DNA of 64,000 nucleotides from an uncultured Oscillospiraceae bacterium (GCA_947631845.1 CANRMY010000002.1:40055-104054), one strand, 5' to 3'. Positions 15,405 to 23,313 are shown, counted from the stretch's first letter. Program-made: numbers and translations. Notes: generated by a model from the letters alone, not told the origin.

Positions 15405-17777
15405 ATGAGAGAGCTTGGACGTATTTTCTCCCGGCGGCGGCTGACGCTGGGCCTGGTTCTGATTTTGATGCTCAACGGCTTCCTCTTTGTCCGCGAACAG
15501 CGGGAAAACGACTATGGGCTTGACTTGGAACTCCCCAGCAGCGGCTTCATCTTCGTTGACGGTACATTTATGACGACCCAGGAGCCGGTGGACGCGTGGG
15601 CGGCGTACCGGCGGTACTCGGAATGGCTCGACCGGGCGCGGAAGCTGCCCCTTGCCGACGCCGTTACGATGTTGACCGATGAAAAGGCGGCGCTTTCCGC
15701 GAAGATCACCGGCGACACCGACACAGAGAATGACCAGCTGGATTATGTGGCGGTCAATAATCTGTTGGCGCAGACCGATTACCTGACCGGCTACGGCGGG
15801 TGGCTGGAGAACATCCAGAAAAACAAGGAAAACCTCCTGACCTTCTCCATCTTTAACGACCCCGACAGCTTCTCCGGACGGAACATCCTCAAAACGGCGG
15901 ATGAATTTGAAAAGCTCCAGGGCGTGGAGCTGACCCTGGGGACGGACGGCGCGGTGGATTCGTTCATGTCCTTTCGGCTCACGGATTACTTTCTGCTGTT
16001 GGTGCTTCTCCTCGTGGCCTTGTCCTTCTTGGAGGAGCGCAAGGCGGGATTGTGGAGCGTCGTTCACGCCGCGCCAAACGGGCGATTCAAGCTGGCAATT
16101 CGCCGGACACTGATCCTGTTCGGCGCATCGGTGGCCGGGGTGCTGCTGCTCTATGGCACAGACCTTGCGCTGGGCTTCTCCCTTTACGGCGGTTTTGGAG
16201 ATTTGGACCGCGCTGTGCAATCCGTGGAGACGCTGGGGAGACTGCCCATGCTGACAACGGTGGGCGGATTTCTCGTCCGCTTCTTCCTCCTTCGCATCGC
16301 CGCCGCCTTTTTGGTGAGCCTCCTTCTCTGGCTCATGCTGACGGCCATCAACAACGTGAAATACACCATCATCGTGGCGGCGGGGGCGCTGGCCGTGGAG
16401 TACAGCCTTTACACCTTTTTGCCGGTGCAGAGCGCCTTCAACATCCTTAAATACTTCAACCTCTTTACATACATCAGCCTGTCCGACCTCTACACGAACT
16501 ACCTGAATATCGACATCTTCAGCTATCCGCTGGGGATACGGAGCATCTCACAGCTGGCCTTGATCCCGCTGTGCTTACTCTTGACGGCGATATGTGTGTA
16601 TGTTCATTGTCACAAAAAGCCCGCCGCGGGGCGGGACCTCTTGGGCCGTGTGGCGTACAAGCTCAACAGCGTCACGGACAAGTTTTTACGTCGCCTGCAT
16701 CTCATGGGCATGGAGCTTCACAAAACGCTGTGGATCCAAAAGGGCATCGTGATCGTTGTCCTGCTGATTTATGTAGTTTTCGGCCTGTCCTACACCGTCT
16801 CCATCCCCGTCATGTCCTCCGCGGAACAGGCGGCGCGCCAATACACCACCCAGTTTGCCGGGGAGATCACCGACGGCACCTTTGCCCGGATGGACGCGGA
16901 ACAGAAGCTTTTGGACAACGACCTTGCCGCCTACGAGGACGCCAAGGCCGCCTATGACGCCGGCCTTTTCGAGTACCCGGAGCTGGACAAGTACGCCCGG
17001 GAGGCGGCCGCGGCGCAGACAAAGAGCGAGGGGCTTTCCAAAGTTCGCTCCCGCGCCGAAGAATTGCGTGACAAGGGCGCGGCGGAGGGCTTCACCCCGT
17101 GGCTGATCGACGAGACGCCCTTTGAGAGTGTGTACGGCAGCCGAGCGCAGAGCAATCAGCAACAGGCCGCGCTGGTGGCTGTTCTGGCTTTGACGCTGCT
17201 TCTTGCCGGAAGTATGGTCTACGAGCGGCAATCCGGCATGACATATCTCCTGAAATCCACGGCACGGGGCCGGGGTGCGCTGATTCTCCGAAAGCTCCTG
17301 CTGGCGGCGGGAATGACTACCCTTGTCTGGACTGTGGTCTATGGCATGGAGGTCTACGCCTTGCTGTCCAGCTTCGATATACCCGCATGGAGCGCCTCGG
17401 CAAAGAATCTCTCCATGCTGACAGCATTTCCGCTGAACTGCTCCATTACCGGCGCGCTGGTGCTGTTATACGTTTTCCGCTGGCTCATGCTTTTCTGCGG
17501 GGCGGTCATTGTGCTTCTTATTTCCAGCCGCATGAAACGTATGGAGGTAGCCTACATTGCCGCCAGCGCCGTGACGCTGATCCCGTCCGTCCTCTACGTC
17601 TACATGGGCATCGGCGCGCTGCGCCCCCTGTCCCTCACCCTGCCCGTGGCGGCCATGCCCCTCATCCTCAGCGCCGGCGGCGCCTTGACAGACGCGGGCC
17701 TTGCCTTGGCCGCGCTCCTTGCGACAGCCGCCGTATCCACAGCCTGCGTTTCCGTTCAGGCGAGAGGTAAAAGCTGA
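15405..17777 (+). CDS. Large ABC-2 type permease with two outer domains
   Basis: Membrane protein of 790 aa, far larger than a normal ABC-2 half transporter. It has one N-terminal helix (about 12-28), a large outer domain (30-200), a block of about six helices (205-415), another helix (about 455-475), a second outer domain rich in Ala/Glu coiled-coil sequence (480-590) and a final block of about six helices (600-785). This is two permease halves in tandem in one chain, each with an outer domain. The ATG at 15405 is 1 bp after the ATPase stop. It shares no clear motif that names the substrate. Confidence 0.82.
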   Translation: MRELGRIFSRRRLTLGLVLILMLNGFLFVREQRENDYGLDLELPSSGFIFVDGTFMTTQEPVDAWAAYRRYSEWLDRARKLPLADAVTMLTDEKAALSAKITGDTDTENDQLDYVAVNNLLAQTDYLTGYGGWLENIQKNKENLLTFSIFNDPDSFSGRNILKTADEFEKLQGVELTLGTDGAVDSFMSFRLTDYFLLLVLLLVALSFLEERKAGLWSVVHAAPNGRFKLAIRRTLILFGASVAGVLLLYGTDLALGFSLYGGFGDLDRAVQSVETLGRLPMLTTVGGFLVRFFLLRIAAAFLVSLLLWLMLTAINNVKYTIIVAAGALAVEYSLYTFLPVQSAFNILKYFNLFTYISLSDLYTNYLNIDIFSYPLGIRSISQLALIPLCLLLTAICVYVHCHKKPAAGRDLLGRVAYKLNSVTDKFLRRLHLMGMELHKTLWIQKGIVIVVLLIYVVFGLSYTVSIPVMSSAEQAARQYTTQFAGEITDGTFARMDAEQKLLDNDLAAYEDAKAAYDAGLFEYPELDKYAREAAAAQTKSEGLSKVRSRAEELRDKGAAEGFTPWLIDETPFESVYGSRAQSNQQQAALVAVLALTLLLAGSMVYERQSGMTYLLKSTARGRGALILRKLLLAAGMTTLVWTVVYGMEVYALLSSFDIPAWSASAKNLSMLTAFPLNCSITGALVLLYVFRWLMLFCGAVIVLLISSRMKRMEVAYIAASAVTLIPSVLYVYMGIGALRPLSLTLPVAAMPLILSAGGALTDAGLALAALLATAAVSTACVSVQARGKS

Positions 17778-17810
17778 TCCCTTTTGTAAAAGCGAAAAAG
17801 GCGGGACGGA

Positions 17811-18213
17811 TCAGGCGGGTATGATCGGCAGGTTGTCAAGGCACGGCGGCAGGTGCATCATATAGTGGTTCGTCATTGGCGTTTCCAGCATGCCGGCGCG
17901 GGTAAGCCTGCCCCAGAATACAAGGAGCCACACAGAGCGCAGATCGGAGGTGACGCCGCCCGCCTCATATATCCTCATGACCCACTCCTCAGGGACCATC
18001 TCGAAAAGCTCCTCGTCTTTCAGCCCCGCAAGGATCCTCCTGGTATTCATCCCCACTTCGATCATATAGTCACAAAGCGCTTCCGGCCGGATGGCTTTTC
18101 CGAAGGAGCTTCAACGCCAGGCCCTTCACCTTTTCGGGGTCCCTGGCGTTCAGCGCCTCGTGGAAAGCGCGATTGGCCGCGCGGTAATCATCATAGAGCA
18201 TCTGCTTCAACAT
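17811..18213 (-). pseudogene. Frameshifted small gene of unknown function
   Basis: A gene with a good start (ATG at 18213, SD GGAGGAG) and promoter is broken by one extra base in the A4 run at 18096-18099 (T4 on the plus strand). Before the run it reads MLKQMLYDDYRAANRAF... and stops after GSAL; removing one base joins it to KAIRPEALCDYMIEVG and continues to the stop at 17811, giving about 133 aa. The rejoined protein is helical, with no motif I recognise. The break may be a real mutation, a +1 recoding site or a sequencing error. Confidence 0.65.
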
Positions 18214-18260
18214 GGTGTCTCCTCCTCAAATTCCCGGCTTTCGCCCATTTGATATTTAGC

Positions 18261-18289
18261 AGTATACCACCCAAATCCGAAAATGTAAA
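18261..18289 (-). promoter_or_regulatory. Sigma-A promoter of the frameshifted gene
   Basis: Minus strand TTTACA, 17 bp, TATACT, close to consensus, about 48 bp before the ATG at 18213. Confidence 0.65.
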
Positions 18290-18316
18290 ACAGCCTCCGA
18301 TTTTTGTCGGAGGCTG

Positions 18317-18345
18317 TTGACATAAAGTGAAGCGGGTCGTATAAT
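18317..18345 (+). promoter_or_regulatory. Consensus sigma-A promoter of the small ORF (copy A)
   Basis: TTGACA at 18317-18322, 17 bp, TATAAT at 18340-18345: a perfect match to consensus in both boxes and spacing. Confidence 0.85.
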
Positions 18346-18425
18346 ACCTTTTGGGAAGCCGTGGGTACGCGGCCGGAAACAAACGGTGCGGTCTGGTCCT
18401 CCTTGAAGAAAGGAGGAATGTGAAG

Positions 18426-18527
18426 ATGTTCAAAAGCATCCTCCCATTGTCTATTACGTTTCATTGGCGCGGACTAAGGTTAACGCTGAGGATAACGAAA
18501 GACAAGGCCGCCACTGGGAAAGAGTGA
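18426..18527 (+). CDS. 33-residue peptide, possible type I toxin (copy A)
   Basis: ATG at 18426, 9 bp after the SD AGGAGG, encodes a peptide starting MFKSILPLSITFHW and ending RITKDKAATGKE: hydrophobic/aromatic first half, basic second half. Of the base differences from copy B, ATC/ATT, CTC/CTT, CGC/CGT, AGG/AGA and GGG/GGT are silent and the amino-acid changes are F/L, K/R, L/Y, L/F and K/Q, which supports real coding. The stop lies in the descending arm of the terminator hairpin. I do not recognise the family. A sequestered SD and an antisense promoter nearby suggest a toxin-like peptide, although no clear membrane helix is seen. Confidence 0.6.
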   Translation: MFKSILPLSITFHWRGLRLTLRITKDKAATGKE

Positions 18528-18540
18528 CGGTCTGTCTTTT
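18498..18540. terminator. Shared bidirectional hairpin of copy A
   Basis: AAAGACA...TGTCTTT with AGGCCG and CACT pairing inside; T-rich on the plus side, weaker on the minus side. It would end the ORF mRNA and probably also the opposing RNA. Confidence 0.65.
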
Positions 18541-18629
18541 GCTATGATAGAAATATCGTAGCCTGAGACCCCCATGCACTTAGGACCAGGCCGCTGGTTG
18601 AAGGCCGTTGCTCACGGCGACCCACTTCT
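18498..18629 (-). ncRNA. Predicted antisense RNA (antitoxin-like), copy A
   Basis: Start inferred about 7 bp after the minus-strand -10 box at 18641-18636, end inferred at the shared hairpin, giving roughly 130 nt. It would overlap the last 30 nt of the small ORF and its terminator. The promoter begins just 8 bp after the stop codon of the ABC permease gene at 18672. Ends are estimates. Confidence 0.55.
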
Positions 18630-18635
18630 ATTGTT

Positions 18636-18664
18636 ATTATACCCGCTCGCCGCTTGTATGTCAA
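18636..18664 (-). promoter_or_regulatory. Consensus sigma-A promoter of the antisense RNA (copy A)
   Basis: Minus strand TTGACA (18664-18659), 17 bp, TATAAT (18641-18636): a perfect consensus promoter pointing at the small ORF. Confidence 0.85.
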
Positions 18665-18671
18665 GCGGTTT

Positions 18672-19292
18672 TTATTTTTCCACCCGTTTCTTATATCCCG
18701 CCACGGAGAGGGGGATAGTGGCCGCGCACAGGGCGGCGGCCAGAAGGGGATAGACGGGGGTGGGGATGCGGGAGGTGACCTTCAGGAGCGTGTAAAAGCC
18801 GTCCCCGCCGCCCATGGACGCGCCCACGGCGCCGCCGATGATCCCGGCGAACAGGATGGTCATGATCCGCCCCTTGGCGTAGCCGAAGCGGAAATTCACG
18901 GGGAGCATCAGGGCGAGCCCCACGCCGGCGATAGCGGCGTACAGGCACATGGTATCAAAAAAGCCCTTTTGCAGCTCATAGGCGCCTGTCACCGCCCAGA
19001 GGCCCTGGAGCATCACCGACACCACCAGCGCCGCGGCGATGCCCAGCCAGCCCATCACGTATTTCACCGTCACCAGCTGCCGCCGGGAATAGGGGAGCAT
19101 CAGGGCCAGGGCCTCCCACTGGGTCTGCTCGTCCACGCTCATCAGCGACACGGAGGTGAGCATCATGGCGTAGAGAAAGGTGAAGGGCACCAAAAGCCCG
19201 CCGGGGATGGCGCTGAAGATCACCATCACCAGGAAAAGCGCCCTGAATTGGGTGAGCATCAGATAAATATCCTTTCGAAGAAGTGCTTTCAT
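18672..19292 (-). CDS. ABC-2 transporter permease
   Basis: Integral membrane protein of 206 aa with six hydrophobic segments, third gene of a GntR-ATPase-permease operon. Features typical of ABC-2 permeases are MKALLRKDIYLM at the N-terminus and DEQTQWEALALMLPYSRRQLVTVKYV before the third helix. ATG at 19292 overlaps the ATPase stop (ATGA-type overlap). Such operons (YtrA/B-like) usually respond to cell-wall-active compounds; the substrate here is not known. Confidence 0.88.
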   Translation of the reverse strand: MKALLRKDIYLMLTQFRALFLVMVIFSAIPGGLLVPFTFLYAMMLTSVSLMSVDEQTQWEALALMLPYSRRQLVTVKYVMGWLGIAAALVVSVMLQGLWAVTGAYELQKGFFDTMCLYAAIAGVGLALMLPVNFRFGYAKGRIMTILFAGIIGGAVGASMGGGDGFYTLLKVTSRIPTPVYPLLAAALCAATIPLSVAGYKKRVEK

Positions 19293-20137
19293 TCCTTATC
19301 CCCCCTGGCAAAAAATACGATGATGTCCTCCAGCGTGGGCTTCTCCAGGGCGACGCCGGCGGGAGCCAGCCGCCGGTCCACCAGGGCCTCCACGCCGTAT
19401 TTTCCCCGGCGTTCGCCCTTGACGGCGGCTTTCGGAAGGGCCTCCAGCTCCGCCTCGGTAATGCGGGCCATGGCGTAATCCTCCAGCAGCCGGTCCTTCT
19501 CCTCGAAGAGGAGCAGCTTCCCCTTGTGCAGAAAGGCTATGTAGTCGCACAGCTTCTCCAGATCGCTGACGATGTGGGAGCTGATCAGCACCGACCGGTC
19601 CTCCCGGCGGGTAAAGTCCTCCAGGATGTCCAGGATCTCGTCCCGCACCATGGGATCCAGCCCCCCGGTGGGCTCGTCCAGCACCAGGAGCCGGGCGTCG
19701 TGGCTGAGGGCGCAGGCCAGGGCCAGCTTCATACGCATGCCCCTGGAGAAGTCCTTGATCCGCTTCTTCTCCGGCAGATCCAGGCGCTTGAGATACCCGT
19801 CGTAAACGGCCTGATCCCACCGGGAGTAGGTGCCGGCCATGATCCGGCCCAGCTGTTTGGCGTTCAGGGACGTGGGGAAGTGGGCCTCGTCCAGCACCAC
19901 GCCGATGCTGTCCTTGGTCTTTGTGAAGTCCGGGGCCGTCACGTCGGCGTCCAGCACCCGGAGCTGCCCGGAATTGGCCCCGGACGCCCCCATGAGAAGG
20001 CGGATGAGGGTGGATTTGCCGGCGCCGTTCTCCCCCACCAGCCCCAGGATGCACCCCTCCGGCAGGGTGAAATGAATGTTACTGAGCGTAAAGCCGGGAT
20101 AGCTTTTGCTCACATCGCGAACCTCTATGGCGTTCAT
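19289..20137 (-). CDS. ABC transporter ATP-binding protein (YtrB-like)
   Basis: ATPase of 282 aa that powers the permease at 18672. It shows Walker A GENGAGKST, the signature FSRGMRMK, Walker B LLVLDEPTGGLDP, and H-loop ISSHIVSD. The signature SRGM and the C-terminal extension of about 60 aa are typical of the group next to GntR regulators. It overlaps the regulator gene upstream and the permease gene downstream by 4 bp each, so the three are surely one operon. Confidence 0.93.
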   Translation of the reverse strand: MNAIEVRDVSKSYPGFTLSNIHFTLPEGCILGLVGENGAGKSTLIRLLMGASGANSGQLRVLDADVTAPDFTKTKDSIGVVLDEAHFPTSLNAKQLGRIMAGTYSRWDQAVYDGYLKRLDLPEKKRIKDFSRGMRMKLALACALSHDARLLVLDEPTGGLDPMVRDEILDILEDFTRREDRSVLISSHIVSDLEKLCDYIAFLHKGKLLLFEEKDRLLEDYAMARITEAELEALPKAAVKGERRGKYGVEALVDRRLAPAGVALEKPTLEDIIVFFARGDKE

Positions 20138-20511
20138 ATGTCCTCCTCGCTGAGTGTTTTCAGCATTTTTGTAAGCTCCTCCGGGGTCACGCCGCAGGAG
20201 CGGCCCAGCTCCAGGGCCCGGCGCAGATGCTCCTCGATCTCCGAAAGCCGCCGCTCCCGCAGCAGGGAGGCGCTGGCGCCGGACACAAAGGAGCCCTTGC
20301 CGGGGACGGTCTCGATGTACCCCTCCCGCTCCAGCTCCTCAAAGGCGCGCTTGGTGGTGATGACCGAGATCCGCAGATCCTTGGCAAGCCCCCGTATGGA
20401 CGGCAGGGCGTCCCCCGGACTGAGCTCCCCGGAGATGACGGCCCCCCGTATGGCCTCGCCCACCTGCTGATAGATGGGCCGCGGGTCGGAATTGGATATG
20501 ATGATGTTCAT
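20134..20511 (-). CDS. GntR-family transcriptional regulator (YtrA subfamily)
   Basis: Repressor of 125 aa. The N-terminal winged helix (about 10-75) has PIYQQVGEAIRGAVISGELSPGDALPSIR split over helices 1 and 2, and the recognition region VITTKRAFEELEREGYI. The short helical C-terminus marks the YtrA subfamily, which lacks a large ligand domain. It probably represses its own operon by binding the 16 bp palindrome at 20530-20545, which covers the -10 box. First gene of the operon regulator-ATPase-permease. Confidence 0.93.
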   Translation of the reverse strand: MNIIISNSDPRPIYQQVGEAIRGAVISGELSPGDALPSIRGLAKDLRISVITTKRAFEELEREGYIETVPGKGSFVSGASASLLRERRLSEIEEHLRRALELGRSCGVTPEELTKMLKTLSEEDI

Positions 20512-20529
20512 GGGTTTCCCTCACAGTCA

Positions 20530-20570
20530 ACTGTATATATACAGTATACACAGTATATGCGGATTGTCAA
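20530..20570 (-). promoter_or_regulatory. Promoter and palindromic operator of the GntR-ABC operon
   Basis: Minus strand TTGACA (20570-20565), 16 bp, TATACT (20548-20543). A perfect 16 bp palindrome ACTGTATATATACAGT at 20530-20545 overlaps the -10 box and start region, a good YtrA-type repressor site; a third ACAGTATA-like half lies beside it. Confidence 0.75.
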
Positions 20571-20634
20571 GAGGAAAAATCAAAAAAATATGAAAAACCC
20601 GCGCGGGGCGCTTCGACTGTAACCGGCGGGACGC

Positions 20635-20663
20635 TTGACCTTTTGAGGGGCAGGCTGTATAAT
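20635..20663 (+). promoter_or_regulatory. Promoter of the M3 peptidase gene
   Basis: TTGACC, 17 bp, TATAAT, 33 bp before the ATG. Confidence 0.7.
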
Positions 20664-20695
20664 TGAGGCACGATTTCTTTCAAGGAGGCTGACAG

Positions 20696-22414
20696 ATGCT
20701 TGAAAACAACCTGAAATTCAAGGATATGCCCTACAAGCGGCCGGCGCTGGAGGAGATGAAGGCCCTCTACGCGGCCCTTATCGCCCGCCTGCGGGAGGCG
20801 AAGACCTACGAGGAGGCCAGGGAGGTGTTCCTGGACGTTGAACGGGAGGACGGGCGCATTGACGCGCAGTCGGTCCTGGCCATGATCCGCCACGACATCG
20901 ACACCCGTGACCAGTTCTACGACGAAGAGGTGAGCTTCTGGGACGCCGCCGGCCCGGAGCTGAGCGCGTTGGGGCAGGAGTGGAACAAGGCCATGCTGGA
21001 GAGCCCCTTCCGGCCTCAATTCGAGGCGGAGTACGGCGGGCTCATGTTCCTGAATACAGAGATCTCCCTGCGCACCTTCGACCCCAAAAACATCCCCCTG
21101 ATGCAGAAGGAGAACCAGCTGACCACGGCCTATTCCAAGCTCCTGGCCTCGGCGCGGATCGAGTTCGAGGGCAAGACCTACACCCACTCCCAGATGACGC
21201 CCTTCAAGACCGACCCGGACGACAAGCGCCGCCTGGCCGCTTGGAAGGCCCAGGGGCAGTGGTTCAAGGACAACCAGGCGGAGCTGGACCGCATCTATGA
21301 CGAGCTGGTGAAACTCCGGGACCAGATGGGCCGGAATCTGGGCTGCAAAAACTACATCCCCCTGGGCTACGACCGGATGGGCCGCAACTGCTACGGCCAG
21401 GAGGACGTGGAGCGGTTCCGGGCCGCCGTTCAAAAATATCTCGTCCCCGTGGCGGACGCCATCTACCGCCGTCAGGCGGAGCGCCTGGGCGTCTCCTACC
21501 CCCTGAGCTTCGCCGACGAGGCCCTGTCCTTCCGCTCCGGCAACCCCAAGCCGAAGGGCACGGCGGAGGACATCTTGGCGGCGGGCCGAAAATTTTACGC
21601 CGAGCTGTCCCCGGAGACAAAGGAATTTTTCGATACCATGCTGGACCGGGAGCTGATGGACGTGCTCAGCACCGAGGGCAAGGCCGGCGGCGGCTATTGC
21701 ACGGGCCTGGGGGAGTATAAGGTGCCCTTCATCTTCGCCAACTTCAACGGCACCATCGGCGACGTGACCGTGGTCACCCACGAGGCCGGCCACGCCTTCG
21801 CCTACTGGATGAACCGGGACCGGGTGCCGTCAAGCTATGCCTGGCCGGGGATGGAGGCCTGCGAGGTCCACTCCATGTCCATGGAGTTCATGGCCTGGCC
21901 CTGGGCGGAGGACTTCTTCGGGGAGGACGCCCGGAAGTTCCGCTACAGCCACCTGGCGGAGGCCATCACCTTCATCCCCTACGGCACCCTGGTGGACCAC
22001 TTCCAGCACGAGGTCTACGAGCACCCGGAGATGACCCCGGCGGAGCGCCACGCCACCTGGAAGCGGCTCCTGGGCGTCTATCAGCCCTGGCTGAGCCTGG
22101 ACGGGGATATCCCCTTCTACGCCGACGGCGAGGGCTGGCAGCGGCAGAGCCACATCTATGAAAGCCCCTTCTACTACATCGACTACTGCCTGGCCCAGAC
22201 CGTGTCCCTGGAATTCTGGGCCCTGCTCCAGGAGGATCCGAAAAACGCCTGGGCACGCTACATGGCCTACACCCGCCAGGGCGGCAGCCGGGTCTTCACC
22301 GAACTTCTCGAAAACGCCGGCCTGGAGAGCCCCTTCGACGAGGCCACTCTGCGTGGCGTGTGTGAGAAGGCGGCGAGCTGGCTGGAGGCTTACGACCTGA
22401 CGGGGATCGAATAA
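20696..22414 (+). CDS. M3 family oligoendopeptidase (PepF-like)
   Basis: Cytoplasmic zinc peptidase of 572 aa that cuts oligopeptides. The zinc motif H362-EAGH-366 is followed by EVHSMSMEF, which supplies the third ligand Glu, and HIYESPFYYIDYCLAQ near the C-terminus is a strong family signature. Length fits the M3 oligoendopeptidase group. SD AAGGAGG is 8 bp from the ATG. It stands as a single gene between its own promoter and a strong terminator. Confidence 0.95.
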   Translation: MLENNLKFKDMPYKRPALEEMKALYAALIARLREAKTYEEAREVFLDVEREDGRIDAQSVLAMIRHDIDTRDQFYDEEVSFWDAAGPELSALGQEWNKAMLESPFRPQFEAEYGGLMFLNTEISLRTFDPKNIPLMQKENQLTTAYSKLLASARIEFEGKTYTHSQMTPFKTDPDDKRRLAAWKAQGQWFKDNQAELDRIYDELVKLRDQMGRNLGCKNYIPLGYDRMGRNCYGQEDVERFRAAVQKYLVPVADAIYRRQAERLGVSYPLSFADEALSFRSGNPKPKGTAEDILAAGRKFYAELSPETKEFFDTMLDRELMDVLSTEGKAGGGYCTGLGEYKVPFIFANFNGTIGDVTVVTHEAGHAFAYWMNRDRVPSSYAWPGMEACEVHSMSMEFMAWPWAEDFFGEDARKFRYSHLAEAITFIPYGTLVDHFQHEVYEHPEMTPAERHATWKRLLGVYQPWLSLDGDIPFYADGEGWQRQSHIYESPFYYIDYCLAQTVSLEFWALLQEDPKNAWARYMAYTRQGGSRVFTELLENAGLESPFDEATLRGVCEKAASWLEAYDLTGIE

Positions 22415-22429
22415 AGCGAATAGGAGTAT

Positions 22430-22464
22430 AAAAGCGGGAGCCCGTTTCAGGCTCCCGCTTTTTT
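22430..22464 (+). terminator. Intrinsic terminator of the M3 peptidase gene
   Basis: AAAGCGGGAGCC pairs with GGCTCCCGCTTT around a CGTTTCA loop and runs into T6. Confidence 0.9.
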
Positions 22465-22497
22465 GTGCTTTTGGTCAAAATTTTATGTCGTATATAC

Positions 22498-22526
22498 TTG
22501 ACACATGTTCAAATATATGCTACTAT
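22498..22526 (+). promoter_or_regulatory. Promoter of the XRE regulator pair
   Basis: TTGACA, 17 bp, TACTAT. The -10 box covers the only upstream in-frame ATG (22525), which therefore cannot be the start codon if this promoter is used. Confidence 0.65.
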
Positions 22527-22545
22527 GTATGCGGAGGTGGTTCCT

Positions 22546-22749
22546 ATAGGCAGAAATGTAAAAATCAAAGTGGCAAGGGCCGAATTGGACATGACGCAAA
22601 AGGCGCTGGCGGAGGCCGTGGGCATTTCCCGGCAGACAATGAACGCCATAGAGCAGGGGGATTATAATCCCACGATCAAATTATGCCGCGCCATTTGCCG
22701 GGTGCTGGGAAAATCGCTCGATGAGCTGTTTGGCGAGGAGGAAAGCTGA
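22546..22749 (+). CDS. Small XRE-family regulator, apparently with an AUA start
   Basis: Helix-turn-helix protein of about 67 aa of the short YgzD-like type: KIKVARAELDMTQKALAEAV, GISRQTMNAIEQGDYNP and VLGKSLDELF are all typical. A strong SD GGAGGTGG (22533-22540) stands 5 bp before ATA at 22546, whereas the in-frame ATG at 22525 overlaps the -10 box and the GTG at 22537 is inside the SD. So initiation at AUA is the simplest reading; the exact N-terminus is uncertain. One base separates it from the membrane protein gene, a frequent pairing in which the regulator controls the membrane protein. Confidence 0.8.
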   Translation: MGRNVKIKVARAELDMTQKALAEAVGISRQTMNAIEQGDYNPTIKLCRAICRVLGKSLDELFGEEES

Positions 22750-22750
22750 C

Positions 22751-23227
22751 ATGAAAAACAAAAAATCAAAAAATATGCTCGATGAAATGCAGGACAGGAA
22801 ATTGCTGAAAATTGAGGAATTTGGCTTTTGGCTGGTGTTCTGGGTCCTGTTTGCCGTCATTCTTCTGCAGGCATTGATGGGGGCAACGCTGAAGGAGCTG
22901 ATGGGCGAGATCGTTGCTTTAATGGCCGCAAGCGTCTATATCGCGTTTTCCAGCCTGAAAAACGGCCTGTGGGGACGAAGCTATACACCAACGCTTAAAG
23001 CGGACGTTATCGCAAGCGTCCTTGCGTCCGTTATCTTTGGGATTCTCAACGCCGTCAGAGCCTTTGTTATCCTGAAAAATCCGGTCGAGCTTGGCGCCGT
23101 TGTTCAAATTGCCGCCCTATGCGTTGGCGTGTTTATCCTTTGCTTCGCGCTCATGGAGGTTTTTCGTTTAATATACAAAAAAAGGCGAAGAAAATTGGAC
23201 GATATTGAAGAAGAGGAAGAGAGGTAA
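22751..23227 (+). CDS. Small membrane protein (DUF6773-like)
   Basis: Protein of 158 aa with four predicted membrane helices (about 28-48, 55-75, 95-115, 123-143) and charged ends, including a KKRRRKLDDIEEEEER tail. It follows the XRE regulator by 1 bp with GAGGAGG as SD, an arrangement common for DUF6773/DUF3796-type proteins. Function unknown. A perfect 20 bp terminator stem follows. Confidence 0.75.
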   Translation: MKNKKSKNMLDEMQDRKLLKIEEFGFWLVFWVLFAVILLQALMGATLKELMGEIVALMAASVYIAFSSLKNGLWGRSYTPTLKADVIASVLASVIFGILNAVRAFVILKNPVELGAVVQIAALCVGVFILCFALMEVFRLIYKKRRRKLDDIEEEEER

Positions 23228-23234
23228 CCAGACC

Positions 23235-23278
23235 GTCGAAAAAGCGGGAGTCCGAAACCGGACTCCCGCTTTTTCGAC
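23235..23278 (+). terminator. Strong intrinsic terminator
   Basis: Perfect 20 bp stem (23235-23254 with 23259-23278), GC core GCGGGAGTCCG, containing T5 in the descending arm. It ends the XRE operon and separates it from element copy B. Confidence 0.88.
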
Positions 23279-23313
23279 AGTGTAAAACCGCCCCCGATTT
23301 TTGTCGGAGGCTG

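Larger units (their letters stand above)
18284..18671. repeat. Dispersed ~390 bp element, copy A (type I toxin-antitoxin-like)
   Basis: Nearly the same sequence is found at 23281-23670. Parts in order: an inverted repeat CAGCCTCCGA/TCGGAGGCTG (18291-18316), a perfect plus-strand promoter TTGACA-17 bp-TATAAT (18317-18345), a leader in which TCCTCCTT (18397-18404) can pair with AAGGAGGA (18410-18417) and hide the SD, a 33-codon ORF, a hairpin (18498-18540) that overlaps the ORF end, a less conserved stretch, and a perfect minus-strand promoter TTGACA-17 bp-TATAAT (18664 back to 18636). The convergent transcripts overlap at the hairpin, as in txpA/ratA- or fst-type loci. Confidence 0.75.

Noticed and set aside
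18291..18316. CAGCCTCCGA/TCGGAGGCTG hairpin as a plain terminator
   Set aside because: It is part of the repeated element (less perfect in copy B), no T-run follows, and its right arm runs into the TTGACA of the small-ORF promoter.
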